A stretch of 64,000 nucleotides of DNA from Anaerococcus nagyae (lineage in GTDB: Bacteria; Bacillota; Clostridia; Tissierellales; Peptoniphilaceae): positions 62,001 through 126,000 of the forward strand of contig NZ_JAGGLS010000001.1 in NCBI RefSeq assembly GCF_017874535.1. Direction: 5' to 3'. The notes under the pieces were generated by a model. That model saw only the letters and a list, made by a program, of their open reading frames with translations. It did no database searches and was not told the DNA's origin. Positions 44,298-51,713 of this stretch are shown in pieces (position 1 is the stretch's first letter; every line of letters begins with the position of its first letter). The position numbers were made by a program, and so were the translations under genes.

Positions 44298-45003
44298 CGT
44301 TTGCTCCAAAAGATTTCATAATTTCATCAGAGCTCAATTTTTTAACTATTGGTTTTTTCTCACTAAGCTTACCATTGTGCAAAAGTATATAAGAGTCGGC
44401 AACTTCATTTATAGATTCTAGAATATGGGTAGACATAAGAATCGAACCACACTCTTTGTATTTTTTTAATTCCTTGTATAAAAAGACAGTTGATTCAAAA
44501 TCCAGTCCATCTACAGGTTCATCCAATACTAAAAAAGGTAATTTAAGTCCTAGGGCGGCTATTATATAAAACTTCTTTCTATTACCCATAGACAGCTCTT
44601 TTAATATATAATTTTCATACTTTTTAAAATTAAACCCATCTAATAAATGCTCTATATAATCTCTATCGATGTTCTTGCCATAAGTCTTATGTAAAAATTT
44701 TATATATTCCCAAAAAGCCCAGTACCTAAAGGCAGTGTCATCAGAAAAAACTGCTATCCTATTCTTCTTAAAATTAATATCTTTAAACTCTAAATCATTT
44801 CCCAAAAAACTTAGCCCAGATACTTCAAAATTTGGATGTATATCCATGATTGTTTTTATCAAGGTGGTCTTTCCAGAACCATTTGATCCAACTAAGGCTA
44901 CTATTTCATTTTCATCAATAGAAAATGAAGCATCATCAATGATATTTAAATCTTTTTTATACCAAGATTTTAAATTGCTAATCTCTATAAGATTTTCTCC
45001 CAT
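44290..45003 (-). CDS. ABC transporter ATP-binding protein
   Basis: A 237-residue ATPase with Walker A GSNGSGKTT, an LSMGNRKKFYIIAA signature (degenerate, Met for Gly), Walker B FLVLDEPVDGLD and H-loop MSTHIL. The degenerate signature is typical of ABC-2 exporters of the YtrB/BcrA kind. A GAGTGAG ribosome-binding site precedes the start. It is divergent from the ArsR-HMA-ATPase operon. Confidence 0.85.
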   Translation of the reverse strand: MGENLIEISNLKSWYKKDLNIIDDASFSIDENEIVALVGSNGSGKTTLIKTIMDIHPNFEVSGLSFLGNDLEFKDINFKKNRIAVFSDDTAFRYWAFWEYIKFLHKTYGKNIDRDYIEHLLDGFNFKKYENYILKELSMGNRKKFYIIAALGLKLPFLVLDEPVDGLDFESTVFLYKELKKYKECGSILMSTHILESINEVADSYILLHNGKLSEKKPIVKKLSSDEIMKSFGANDV

Positions 45004-45060
45004 TTACTCACTCCTTTCTCGCTTAATTTTTACCCAGAAAATTATATTTAATCTTAAACT

Positions 45061-45110
45061 TTGATTTATTTTTTACATATGTTATAATATTCATATGAGT
45101 AATCACTCAT
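45061..45110 (+). promoter_or_regulatory. Metal-operon promoter and ArsR operator
   Basis: TTGATT (45061-45066), 16-bp spacer, and TATAAT (45083-45088) form the promoter. Just downstream, ATGAGT-AATC-ACTCAT (45095-45110) is a perfect inverted repeat, typical of SmtB/CzrA/CadC operators, located at the transcription start where bound repressor would block initiation. Confidence 0.8.
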
Positions 45111-45128
45111 GTATTTTAAGGAGGTAAT

Positions 45129-45431
45129 GTGGATGAATCGATAAAAAATGCTAGACTTGAAGATATAATGGAGCTCTCAGACCTATTTAAGGTTTTTGCA
45201 GATTCTACTAGACTTAGGATCCTCCATAAGCTTTTTGATGGGCCTATAAGTGTAGGAGTCATAGCAGACGCTCTTGATATGAGCCAATCAGCTATCAGCC
45301 ACCAGCTTAAGTATCTAAAGGATAGCAACTTAGTAAAATCAGAACGAGATGGCAAGTCTATATATTATTCACTTGCCGATGATCATATAAAGACAATTTT
45401 TAAGACAGGACTAGAACATATTAATGAATAG
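45129..45431 (+). CDS. ArsR/SmtB-family metal-sensing repressor
   Basis: A 100-residue winged-helix repressor. The HTH is GVIADALDMSQSAISHQLKYL. The C-terminal helix has DDHIKTIFKTGLEHINE, in which Asp, His, then His and Glu fall at the SmtB/CzrA alpha-5 spacing (D-x-H, then H-xx-E 11 residues on), predicting Zn2+ or Co2+ sensing. The CadC-type ELCVCDL alpha-3 motif is absent. The start is GTG at 45129 with AGGAGG upstream; the nearby ATG at 45127 meets an early stop. It represses its own operon through the 45095 operator. Confidence 0.9.
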   Translation: MDESIKNARLEDIMELSDLFKVFADSTRLRILHKLFDGPISVGVIADALDMSQSAISHQLKYLKDSNLVKSERDGKSIYYSLADDHIKTIFKTGLEHINE

Positions 45432-45440
45432 GAGAATATA

Positions 45441-45665
45441 ATGAAAGTAAAATACAAAGTAGAAAGCGATGACCTATGCCCAAATTGTGCAGCAAAGATT
45501 GAAGAGGCTGTTAAAAAAATTGATGGAGTGAATGATGCTAACCTATCATTCCTAACTTTGAAACTAAAGATGGACTTAGCTGATGGTGCTAATGAAGATG
45601 CTATCTTTGATGAGGCTAATAGACTTGCTGATAAACTTGAGCCAGGGACTGTCTTAGTGAGGTAG
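45441..45665 (+). CDS. Stand-alone HMA-domain metallochaperone-like protein
   Basis: A 74-residue heavy-metal-associated domain. The metal motif is CPNCAAKIE (CxxC) near residue 13, followed by the expected ferredoxin-like pattern. The P-type ATPase just downstream lacks an N-terminal HMA domain, so this protein probably supplies metal to it in trans. It is 9 bp after the repressor gene and 3 bp before the ATPase gene. Confidence 0.85.
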   Translation: MKVKYKVESDDLCPNCAAKIEEAVKKIDGVNDANLSFLTLKLKMDLADGANEDAIFDEANRLADKLEPGTVLVR

Positions 45666-45668
45666 GAC

Positions 45669-47516
45669 ATGTTTGAGTCTATGACAGATGCTCACAAAAA
45701 GGAGCTTAGTAAACTTATAGCCTTAGGTATTTTTACTGCTATATTAGCAGTATTAAGGAATACTATAGGTGAAAATATATGGATTGTGGGTGGGTTTTTA
45801 TTAGCCTACTTGCTATCCGCATGGAGTGTTTTGATAAAAGGGTTTAAGGGAATCATCCGTGGCCAGGCCATGGATGAGAACTTCCTTTTGACTATAGCAT
45901 CCATATCAGCCTTTCTCTTGGGACAACAGATAGAAGCTATAGCTGTTGTACTTTTTTATAACTTTGGTGATTTATTTGAAAATATAGCAAGCCATAAGTC
46001 CCGCCAAAACATAGAAGGACTCCTAGACTTAGTGCCTGATGTGGCCAATAAGGTAAACCCAGATGGTTCTACTACAGAAATCGACCTAGATGATGTAGAA
46101 GTAGGAGATATCCTCCTGGTTCGTGATGGTGAGAAAATTGGTGTGGATGGTGTAGTTATAGAAGGTCACGGCCTCCTTGATACATCCTCTGTCACTGGAG
46201 AATCCATGCCAGTAGAAGCCGAAGTAGGGTCTGAGATTATATCTTCATCCCTTCTTACTGAGGGTATTATCAAGATGGAAGCTAAGAAAGAATTTGATGA
46301 TTCTGTTGCAGCAAAGATTATGGAGATTATAGAAGACTCCGCAGAAAGTAAATCTCAAAGTGAAAAGATGGTAACAAGATTTGCCAGAGTCTATACCCCA
46401 ATTGTTGTAGCTATTGCGCTTATAGTAGCGATTATCCCTCCTCTATTTTTTGGAAGAGATTGGTATGACTCTATATTCTTGGCAGCTACATTTTTAGTAA
46501 TATCATGCCCATGTGCCCTAGTATTATCAGTCCCACTAAGCTTTATGTCAGGCCTTGGCCTAGCTAGTGAAAATGGCATCCTTATAAAAGGAAGCCAGTA
46601 TTTTGAAGGACTAAACAATGCCAAAGTCCTATTATCCGACAAAACCGGAACCCTCACTACAGGGAATTTCAAAGTAAAAGATATAGAATATTTTACTGAC
46701 CATGATAGGGAAAAAATCCTCGATTATATATATAATATCGAGCTAATGAGTACCCATCCTATAGCAAAAGGGATCGTAGAAAGTCTAGACCGTGATGAAA
46801 AACATGATTTGTTTGAAGAAGTAACCAATGAAAAGGGCCTTGGTGTAAGAGCTACTAGCAAGGATGGAGACCTAATCAAGATAGGTTCTGCTAGATTTAT
46901 TGGCTATGATGGAGAAGAAAATGACAGGGCAATCTATGTATCTATAGATGACAAGCTTGCTGCAAAAGTAATAATCGAAGATGAAATCAAAGACCAATCA
47001 TTTGAAACTATAGAAGATCTTCACAACCATTTTGAAAATATAGCTGTAGTATCAGGCGATGGCAAAAATGCAGTTGAAGAAACAGCCAAAGAACTTGGCC
47101 TAGATGACTACTACGCAGAAGTCATGCCAGACCAGAAGCTAGAAATTATGAAAGGCTACCAAGATAAAGGACTTCCTACAGTCTTTGTAGGAGATGGTAT
47201 CAACGACGCCCCAGTCCTTACCAATGCAGATGTTGGTATATCAATGGGAGAAACAGCATCTGACCTTGCTATAGAATCATCCGATATACTCGTAGTTAAC
47301 GGAGAATTTAGAGAGATGAGCAAGCTAATGAAAATCTCAGACCTTACCAATAGGACAGTAAGGCAAAACGTGACTTTCATAATGGCAGTCAAAATAGGAA
47401 TCCTAATAGCAGGACTACTAGGATATGCAAATATGTGGCTAGCAATATTTGGAGATGTTGGAGTTACAATAATAGCAGTCCTATGGTCTATGAGATTATT
47501 AAGAATGAAATTATAG
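45669..47516 (+). CDS. Heavy-metal P1B-type ATPase (Zn2+/Cd2+ exporter, CadA/ZntA-like)
   Basis: A 615-residue efflux ATPase. It has the actuator TGES, the metal-binding CPC in ISCPCALVLS, the phosphorylation motif DKTGTLTTG, the HP motif STHPIAKG and the hinge GDGINDAPVL. The last helix has FGDVGVTIIAVLWS, whose Asp is typical of Zn/Cd-type (P1B-2) pumps. The usual N-terminal HMA domain is absent and encoded separately upstream. The 3' end is closely matched by a remnant at 49281-49418. Confidence 0.93.
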   Translation: MFESMTDAHKKELSKLIALGIFTAILAVLRNTIGENIWIVGGFLLAYLLSAWSVLIKGFKGIIRGQAMDENFLLTIASISAFLLGQQIEAIAVVLFYNFGDLFENIASHKSRQNIEGLLDLVPDVANKVNPDGSTTEIDLDDVEVGDILLVRDGEKIGVDGVVIEGHGLLDTSSVTGESMPVEAEVGSEIISSSLLTEGIIKMEAKKEFDDSVAAKIMEIIEDSAESKSQSEKMVTRFARVYTPIVVAIALIVAIIPPLFFGRDWYDSIFLAATFLVISCPCALVLSVPLSFMSGLGLASENGILIKGSQYFEGLNNAKVLLSDKTGTLTTGNFKVKDIEYFTDHDREKILDYIYNIELMSTHPIAKGIVESLDRDEKHDLFEEVTNEKGLGVRATSKDGDLIKIGSARFIGYDGEENDRAIYVSIDDKLAAKVIIEDEIKDQSFETIEDLHNHFENIAVVSGDGKNAVEETAKELGLDDYYAEVMPDQKLEIMKGYQDKGLPTVFVGDGINDAPVLTNADVGISMGETASDLAIESSDILVVNGEFREMSKLMKISDLTNRTVRQNVTFIMAVKIGILIAGLLGYANMWLAIFGDVGVTIIAVLWSMRLLRMKL

Positions 47517-47536
47517 AGAGAAAAAGCCCGCATGTG

Positions 47537-47579
47537 AACTGCCCCTTAAAGTTGGACCAAACAACTTTAAGGGGCAGTT
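47537..47579. repeat. Palindrome resembling paired IS ends; possible terminator
   Basis: AACTGCCCCTTAAAGTTG and CAACTTTAAGGGGCAGTT are perfect 18-bp arms around GACCAAA. The arms match the IS inverted ends (TGACCCC.AAAGTTGGACC). It follows the ATPase gene by ~20 bp and may act as its terminator, though no long T-run follows. Confidence 0.65.
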
Positions 47580-47680
47580 TAGATGGAGTGGTTTACTTCA
47601 CTTATTTATATTGGTAACATTGTTTATTACCATAAATAGAGAGGTTACATAATCCTCATAATTAATCAGATTACTATTAG

Positions 47681-48022
47681 CTATTCCTTTATCATTTTTA
47701 ATATTTCTTCTATTGAAAGTTCAGTTTCAACTAATTGTTTCTCAATTTCAAATTCATCTGAAATATCATGCACTAGAGAAATTACACGATTAATAAAATC
47801 TAAATCCTCGAGTCTATCTTTAAACATAGATATTATATATATTTTATTAATTCCGTTACCGAAACTAATACCTACTATATCATCTTCATCATATAACACT
47901 TCATTATTAACATATGGAAATTGCCAAACTTCGTAACTTTTAATTTTTTTGATTCTTCTAGGATAACATGCGACTAAATCTTCATTAGTAATCATATCGC
48001 CATCTGAATATTTCAACCCCAT
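47681..48022 (-). CDS. Putative partner/immunity protein of the secreted 48029-48508 product
   Basis: A 113-residue soluble, acidic protein without signal peptide. I do not recognise a family. Its ribosome-binding site AAGGAG begins inside the stop codon of the upstream gene, so translation is tightly coupled to that of the exported protein. The small cytoplasmic acidic product next to a secreted one suggests an immunity or chaperone role; this is inference from arrangement. Confidence 0.55.
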   Translation of the reverse strand: MGLKYSDGDMITNEDLVACYPRRIKKIKSYEVWQFPYVNNEVLYDEDDIVGISFGNGINKIYIISMFKDRLEDLDFINRVISLVHDISDEFEIEKQLVETELSIEEILKMIKE

Positions 48023-48028
48023 AACTCC

Positions 48029-48508
48029 TTACATTCCTAACGCAGCTGACAAGGCTGCCCATGCTGCTATATCATCAATTGGTCCTGTAAAAATATTAAC
48101 TGCAGAAACTACAACCAATGCTCCAGCTCCTGCTACCAATAATGGTTTCACAATACTTCGAACCCAAGCACTATTTATAGCTGGTGTATGATATGATACA
48201 GCTTTTTTTACCTTAGGTTGTGCCATCACACTTTTCATAACTGTTTTAGGTACTTTATCTTTATTCTTTCCTTTACCATCACATGGTTGCATATTATCCA
48301 ATCTCAAACAATATATATTTCTCCCTTTTTTATAAAAATGAAGATGATAATATGGCTTTGCACCATCAGGAGAATCTAATCGAACTGTCCACCCACCTTT
48401 ATTATATATCCATTGACCACTCCCGGCTGATGCTTCTGTACTGAATACATTGAAAAGTAATACAACTGTTAATATGATTGTTACAAATTTTCTTAGATAT
48501 TTTACCAT
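48029..48508 (-). CDS. Secreted protein with C-terminal glycine/alanine-rich hydrophobic region
   Basis: A 159-residue product with signal peptide (FVTIILTVVLLFNVFSTEASA), then a soluble part with two Cys (IYCLRL, QPCDGKGKN) and a WTVRLDSP.GAKPYYHLHFYK segment, and a C-terminal hydrophobic stretch (LLVAGAGALVVVSAVNIF, AAWAALSAALGM). The size, two Cys and amphipathic Gly/Ala-rich tail recall bacteriocin-like or secreted toxin proteins, but no family is recognised. AAGGAG precedes the start. It lies in the accessory zone between ATPase duplicates. Confidence 0.6.
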   Translation of the reverse strand: MVKYLRKFVTIILTVVLLFNVFSTEASAGSGQWIYNKGGWTVRLDSPDGAKPYYHLHFYKKGRNIYCLRLDNMQPCDGKGKNKDKVPKTVMKSVMAQPKVKKAVSYHTPAINSAWVRSIVKPLLVAGAGALVVVSAVNIFTGPIDDIAAWAALSAALGM

Positions 48509-48559
48509 AACATAATTCTCCTTTCAAAAAAACTATATTTTAATAATTTGCTTTTTCAA

Positions 48560-48711
48560 GACTATAGGTTAATTTTTTTATTCAGTATATTTTATACGTC
48601 ATGAGAAATATAACAAGATATTTTCTAAATTTCACAGTCCTGAAACAATATATGAAGCAAGTAGCATTATTATTCAGGCTAGGTTTAAATCTGAAACACA
48701 GTCTATTTAAA
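48560..48711 (+). other. Short unassigned reading-frame fragment
   Basis: A 45-codon stop-to-stop frame includes HEKYNKIFSKFHSPETIYE, with natural-looking composition but no start codon with a ribosome-binding site. It may be the tail of a lost gene. The rest of 48509-48855 shows nothing recognisable. Confidence 0.2.
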
Positions 48712-48855
48712 TAAACATTGATTTATAGTAAATGAAAGTTGACGAAAATCGTGCTTCCTTTGAAATTTCAAAAGAGGTTGTGAAGAAAAAGTCTCAATTA
48801 ATAATTATGTTTTTTTAAAAAATTTATTTAAGTCCTACTTCATTTATATCAGCAA

Positions 48856-49249
48856 TTAAGTATTTGTATACATTATATTAATTACATAGGCTGCTTGTCC
48901 ATTTCCGGAATCTTGATCTGATTTTCCTGATAAACAAGTATACGTGTTACCTATTTCTCTCAGTCTTTCTTCTTGTCAGTCCTTATCAAAACCATCATAT
49001 CTAAACTCATATACAATCTCGCTTTTTTTAGGTAACATTTTTTGGAGTATCGATTTTTTAAAATCTTTCATCTTAGAAACTTTGACTTGTTGATTTTCGA
49101 TTAAGTCATCAATATTCCTAAACATATTCCTAATTTTTTAGTGTTTATTTGCTAAAGGATAGCTGGACTTTATAGAATCAAAATCTTTATGAGTTAAGTC
49201 TAATATTGTAGATGATCCCTCAAATCTTAGAATTCTATTCTGTAAATCT
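48856..49249 (-). pseudogene. Fragment of a type I restriction specificity subunit (hsdS)
   Basis: One minus-strand frame of ~130 codons reads like the central part of HsdS: ILDLTHKDFDSIKSSYP, then RNIDDLIENQQVKVSKMKDF with KKSILQKMLPK, and the start of the second recognition domain (EFRYDGFDKD*QEERLREIG). It has two in-frame stops: TAA after NKH and TGA at a position where the family has Trp. Neither hsdM nor hsdR nor the rest of hsdS is present, so it is a decayed remnant. Family recognition is by sequence pattern. Confidence 0.7.
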
Positions 49250-49280
49250 TAAGTTTTTAAAAATAAAATAAGTAATATTT

Positions 49281-49418
49281 ATCATAGCAATCAAAATCCT
49301 AATACTCGCCCTAGGAATCTTAGGACATGCAAGTATGTGGCTAGCAATCTTCGGTGATGTTGGAGTAACAATAATAGCAGTCCTATGGTCTATGAGGATT
49401 TTAAGAAGAAAGTTTTAG
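49281..49418 (+). pseudogene. 3' remnant of a second P1B-type ATPase gene
   Basis: The last 45 codons of a Zn/Cd-type ATPase (MWLAIFGDVGVTIIAVLWSM, ending RILRRKF) are found in frame with a natural stop at 49416-49418. It closely matches the 3' end of the intact gene at 45669-47516. No start or upstream ATPase sequence precedes it; hsdS remnant sequence borders it instead. Confidence 0.85.
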
Positions 49419-49446
49419 ATAAAAAGCTCTAGGTGAAAATTTGAAC

Positions 49447-49489
49447 TGACCCCCAAAAGTTAGACCTAAAAATCAACTTAAGGAGGTCA
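49447..49489 (+). promoter_or_regulatory. Palindromic IS left end overlapping the orfA ribosome-binding site
   Basis: CTGACCCCCAAAAGTT can pair with AACTTAAGGAGGTCAG. The right arm contains the orfA Shine-Dalgarno AAGGAGG (49480-49486). Transcripts entering from outside would fold and hide it, whereas transcripts starting inside would not. Confidence 0.6.
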
Positions 49490-49497
49490 GTTTTTTA

Positions 49498-50031
49498 ATG
49501 GCAAAATATAGCACAGAATTTAAAATGAAAGTGGTAAAAGAATATTTAGAATCAAACATCTCATATAAATCTTTATCAGATAAATATTGCATACCATCAG
49601 AAAGCGTAATAAAAAGCTGGGTAAATGCATACAAGTCACAAGGCTATGAAGGGCTAAAAGTAAAAAGACAAAATACACAATATACTTTGGAATATAAATT
49701 AAATGTAGTAAACTTGTACTTAACAGGAGAAATGTCCTATCAGAGCCTAGCAAATGAATTAAAGATAAACAACCCATCAATAATAGCAAGATGGGTAAAT
49801 GATTTTAGAGAAAAAGGCATAGAAGGACTAAAACCTAAGAAGAGAGGAAGACCTTCAAAAATGCCAAAATTACCGAAGAAATCAACAGATATAAAAATAG
49901 ATTCGTCAGAAAACTTAACTAATTCAGAAAACAATTCATTAACAGAAGCACAATTAAAAGAAAAAATAAAGAAATTAGAAGAAAAAAACTACTGGCTTCA
50001 ACTAGAAAATGATGCAATAAAAAAAAGATAG
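49498..50031 (+). CDS. IS3-family transposase OrfA
   Basis: A 177-residue protein with two helix-turn-helix units of the IS150 type (VVKEYLESNISYKSLSDKY and VVNLYLTGEMSYQSLANEL), a basic linker (KKRGRPSK) and a C-terminal leucine-zipper-like coiled coil (LKEKIKKLEEKNYWLQLEN). It ends at an A8 run (ATAAAAAAAAGATAG) that fits the A-AAA-AAG slippery signal for -1 frameshifting into OrfB. OrfA binds the inverted ends. Confidence 0.93.
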   Translation: MAKYSTEFKMKVVKEYLESNISYKSLSDKYCIPSESVIKSWVNAYKSQGYEGLKVKRQNTQYTLEYKLNVVNLYLTGEMSYQSLANELKINNPSIIARWVNDFREKGIEGLKPKKRGRPSKMPKLPKKSTDIKIDSSENLTNSENNSLTEAQLKEKIKKLEEKNYWLQLENDAIKKR

Positions 50032-50042
50032 AATTGTCTCAA

Positions 50043-50947
50043 ATGACAGATGCAGAAATAAGAAAATTGCTGAAACAATCGGGATTTTAAGAAGCAAATA
50101 CAAACTTAAAGACTTGCTAAAATACTTTGATCTACCAAAATCAACATATATGTATTGGCAAAAACGTTTAAATATGCCAAATAAAGATCTAGAAATAGAA
50201 AATAAAATACTTAAGATTAGAAAAGAAAATCCAAACTATGGCTACAGAAGAATAACTGCTATGTTAAAAAGATCAGGACTGATAATAAACAAAAAGAAAG
50301 TACAACGATTAGTTCAAAAGCTAAAACTACAAGTAAGAAGTTATTCAAGAAAATCAAGAAAATACTCATCCTACAAAGGACAGGTAGGAAAAATAGCAGA
50401 CAATAAGATAAAAAGAAACTTTAAAGTAGAAAAACCATACATACAAATAACAACAGATACAACAGAATTTAAATATTTAGAAAAAGATAAAACAGGAACC
50501 TATCAAATAAAGAAACTCTATCTAAACCCATACTTAGATATGTACAATAGTGAAATACTAAGCTATGAAATATCAAAAAAAGCAACAATAGAACCAATCC
50601 TAAAAGCTTTAGACAAAGCAATAAAGGTAACTAAGAAAACAAAAGAAGAAAGGATATTTCACTCAGATCAAGGCTGGGCATACCAAGTAAAGCAATACAC
50701 ATCAAAACTAGAAGAAAATGACATCACTCAATCCATGTCAAGAAAAGGAAACTGCTTAGACAACTCACCAATGGAAAACTTCTTTGGAATATTAAAACAA
50801 GAAATATATTACGGAAATAAATTCTATTCGTACGAGCACCTAAAGAAAACAATAGAAGACTTCATAAAATATTACAATGAAGAAAGAATAAAAGAAAAAC
50901 TAGGATATTTATCACCAGTAGAATATAGAAAGAAGAATGCAGCATAA
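50043..50947 (+). pseudogene. IS3-family transposase OrfB (DDE integrase), frameshifted near its start
   Basis: The DDE integrase is intact in its catalytic part: TTDTTEFKYLEK (first Asp), HSDQGWAYQ (second Asp), and NCLDNSPMENFFGILKQE (Glu), with the HTH_21 region PNYGYRRITAMLKRSG upstream. The normal start is ATG 50043 (MTDAEIRK) in the -1 frame from OrfA, but that frame stops at ~50089. The continuation KIAETIGILRSKYKLKDLL lies in another frame, consistent with loss of one A in the run at 50063-50066. Only an internal TTG at 50114 would give an uninterrupted product lacking the N-terminus. Confidence 0.8.
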
Positions 50948-50955
50948 AAATTTCC

Positions 50956-51016
50956 TACCCCTAGGGGTAGGAGTGTCAAATAAATACCAGAGCTAGTTTA
51001 GTTCTAACTCTGGTAT
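50956..51016 (+). terminator. Two hairpins at the 3' end of the IS
   Basis: CCTACCCCTAGGGGTAGG is a perfect palindrome directly after the orfB stop, and AATACCAGAG...CTCTGGTATT forms a second stem. They probably end transposase transcription before the right IS end. Confidence 0.6.
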
Positions 51017-51089
51017 TAGGTCCAACTTTATGGGGTCACCTTAATTCTTAGAGCTTTTTGTTTTGGATAAATTAAAAAATTATTAAAGC

Positions 51090-51690
51090 TATATCTCAAG
51101 TAAATCCAGCCCAAACTAGATCTCTCCATGCGTTCGTTTTACTCACTTAGTCGAGAATGACTTATAATCACAATCTTCGAAGAGCCATTCTCGAGCGAAC
51201 GGAGCGAGTCGAGAAATCTACTTAAAGTACCATTACCTTCATATCAAAAGTAATATAAATCCTAACTAGATCTTTCCATGCATTCGCTCACACTCACTTA
51301 GTCGAGAATGACTTATAATCTCTATTTTCGAAGAGTCATTCTCGAGCGAACGCAGTGAGTCAAGAGATCTACCTAAAGTATCATTACCTTCATATCAATG
51401 GTAATGCACGTCCAAACTTGATCTCTCCATGCGTTCGTTTCACTCACTTAGTCGAGAATGACTTATAATCACAATCTTCGAAGAGCCATTCTCGAGCGAA
51501 CGCAGTGAGTCGAGAGATCTACCTAAAGTATCATTACCTTCATATCAATGGTAATGCACGTCCAAACTTGATCTCTCCATGCGCTCATTGCATTCGCTTA
51601 GTCGAGAATAACTTATAATCACAATCTTCGAAGAGTCATTCTCGAGCGGAGCGGAGTCGAGAGATCTACTCGAATAATTATTATTCAATA
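51090..51690. repeat. Four tandem 150-bp palindromic repeat units
   Basis: Units begin with GATCTCTCCATGCGTTCG-like sequence at about 51120, 51270, 51421 and 51571, a period of 150-151 bp. Each has an inverted pair around GAGAATG ... CATTCTCGAG and ends with GAGAGATCTACCTAAAG. Units 3 and 4 are nearly identical in their linker (ATCATTACCTTCATATCAATGG). This fills the gap between the IS and the lipoprotein gene. Confidence 0.9.
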
Positions 51691-51713
51691 GCTAATTATT
51701 ACTTTTGTAAAAG

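Larger units (their letters stand above)
49447..51038 (+). mobile_element. IS3-family (IS150-like) insertion sequence, probably inactive
   Basis: This is a 1,592-bp element. Left end TGACCCCCAAAAGTTAGACC and right end (complement) TGACCCCATAAAGTTGGACC are imperfect inverted repeats. It carries orfA and a frameshifted orfB. Flanking AAAAAGCTCTA (49421-49431) and TAGAGCTTTTT (51049-51059) form the two arms of one terminator, so the IS lies in its loop. No clear target duplication is seen (AAC on the left, CCT on the right). Confidence 0.9.

Noticed and set aside
49447-51038. Target-site duplication of the IS
   Set aside because: The bases next to the two ends (AAC and CCT) do not match, so no duplication can be claimed.
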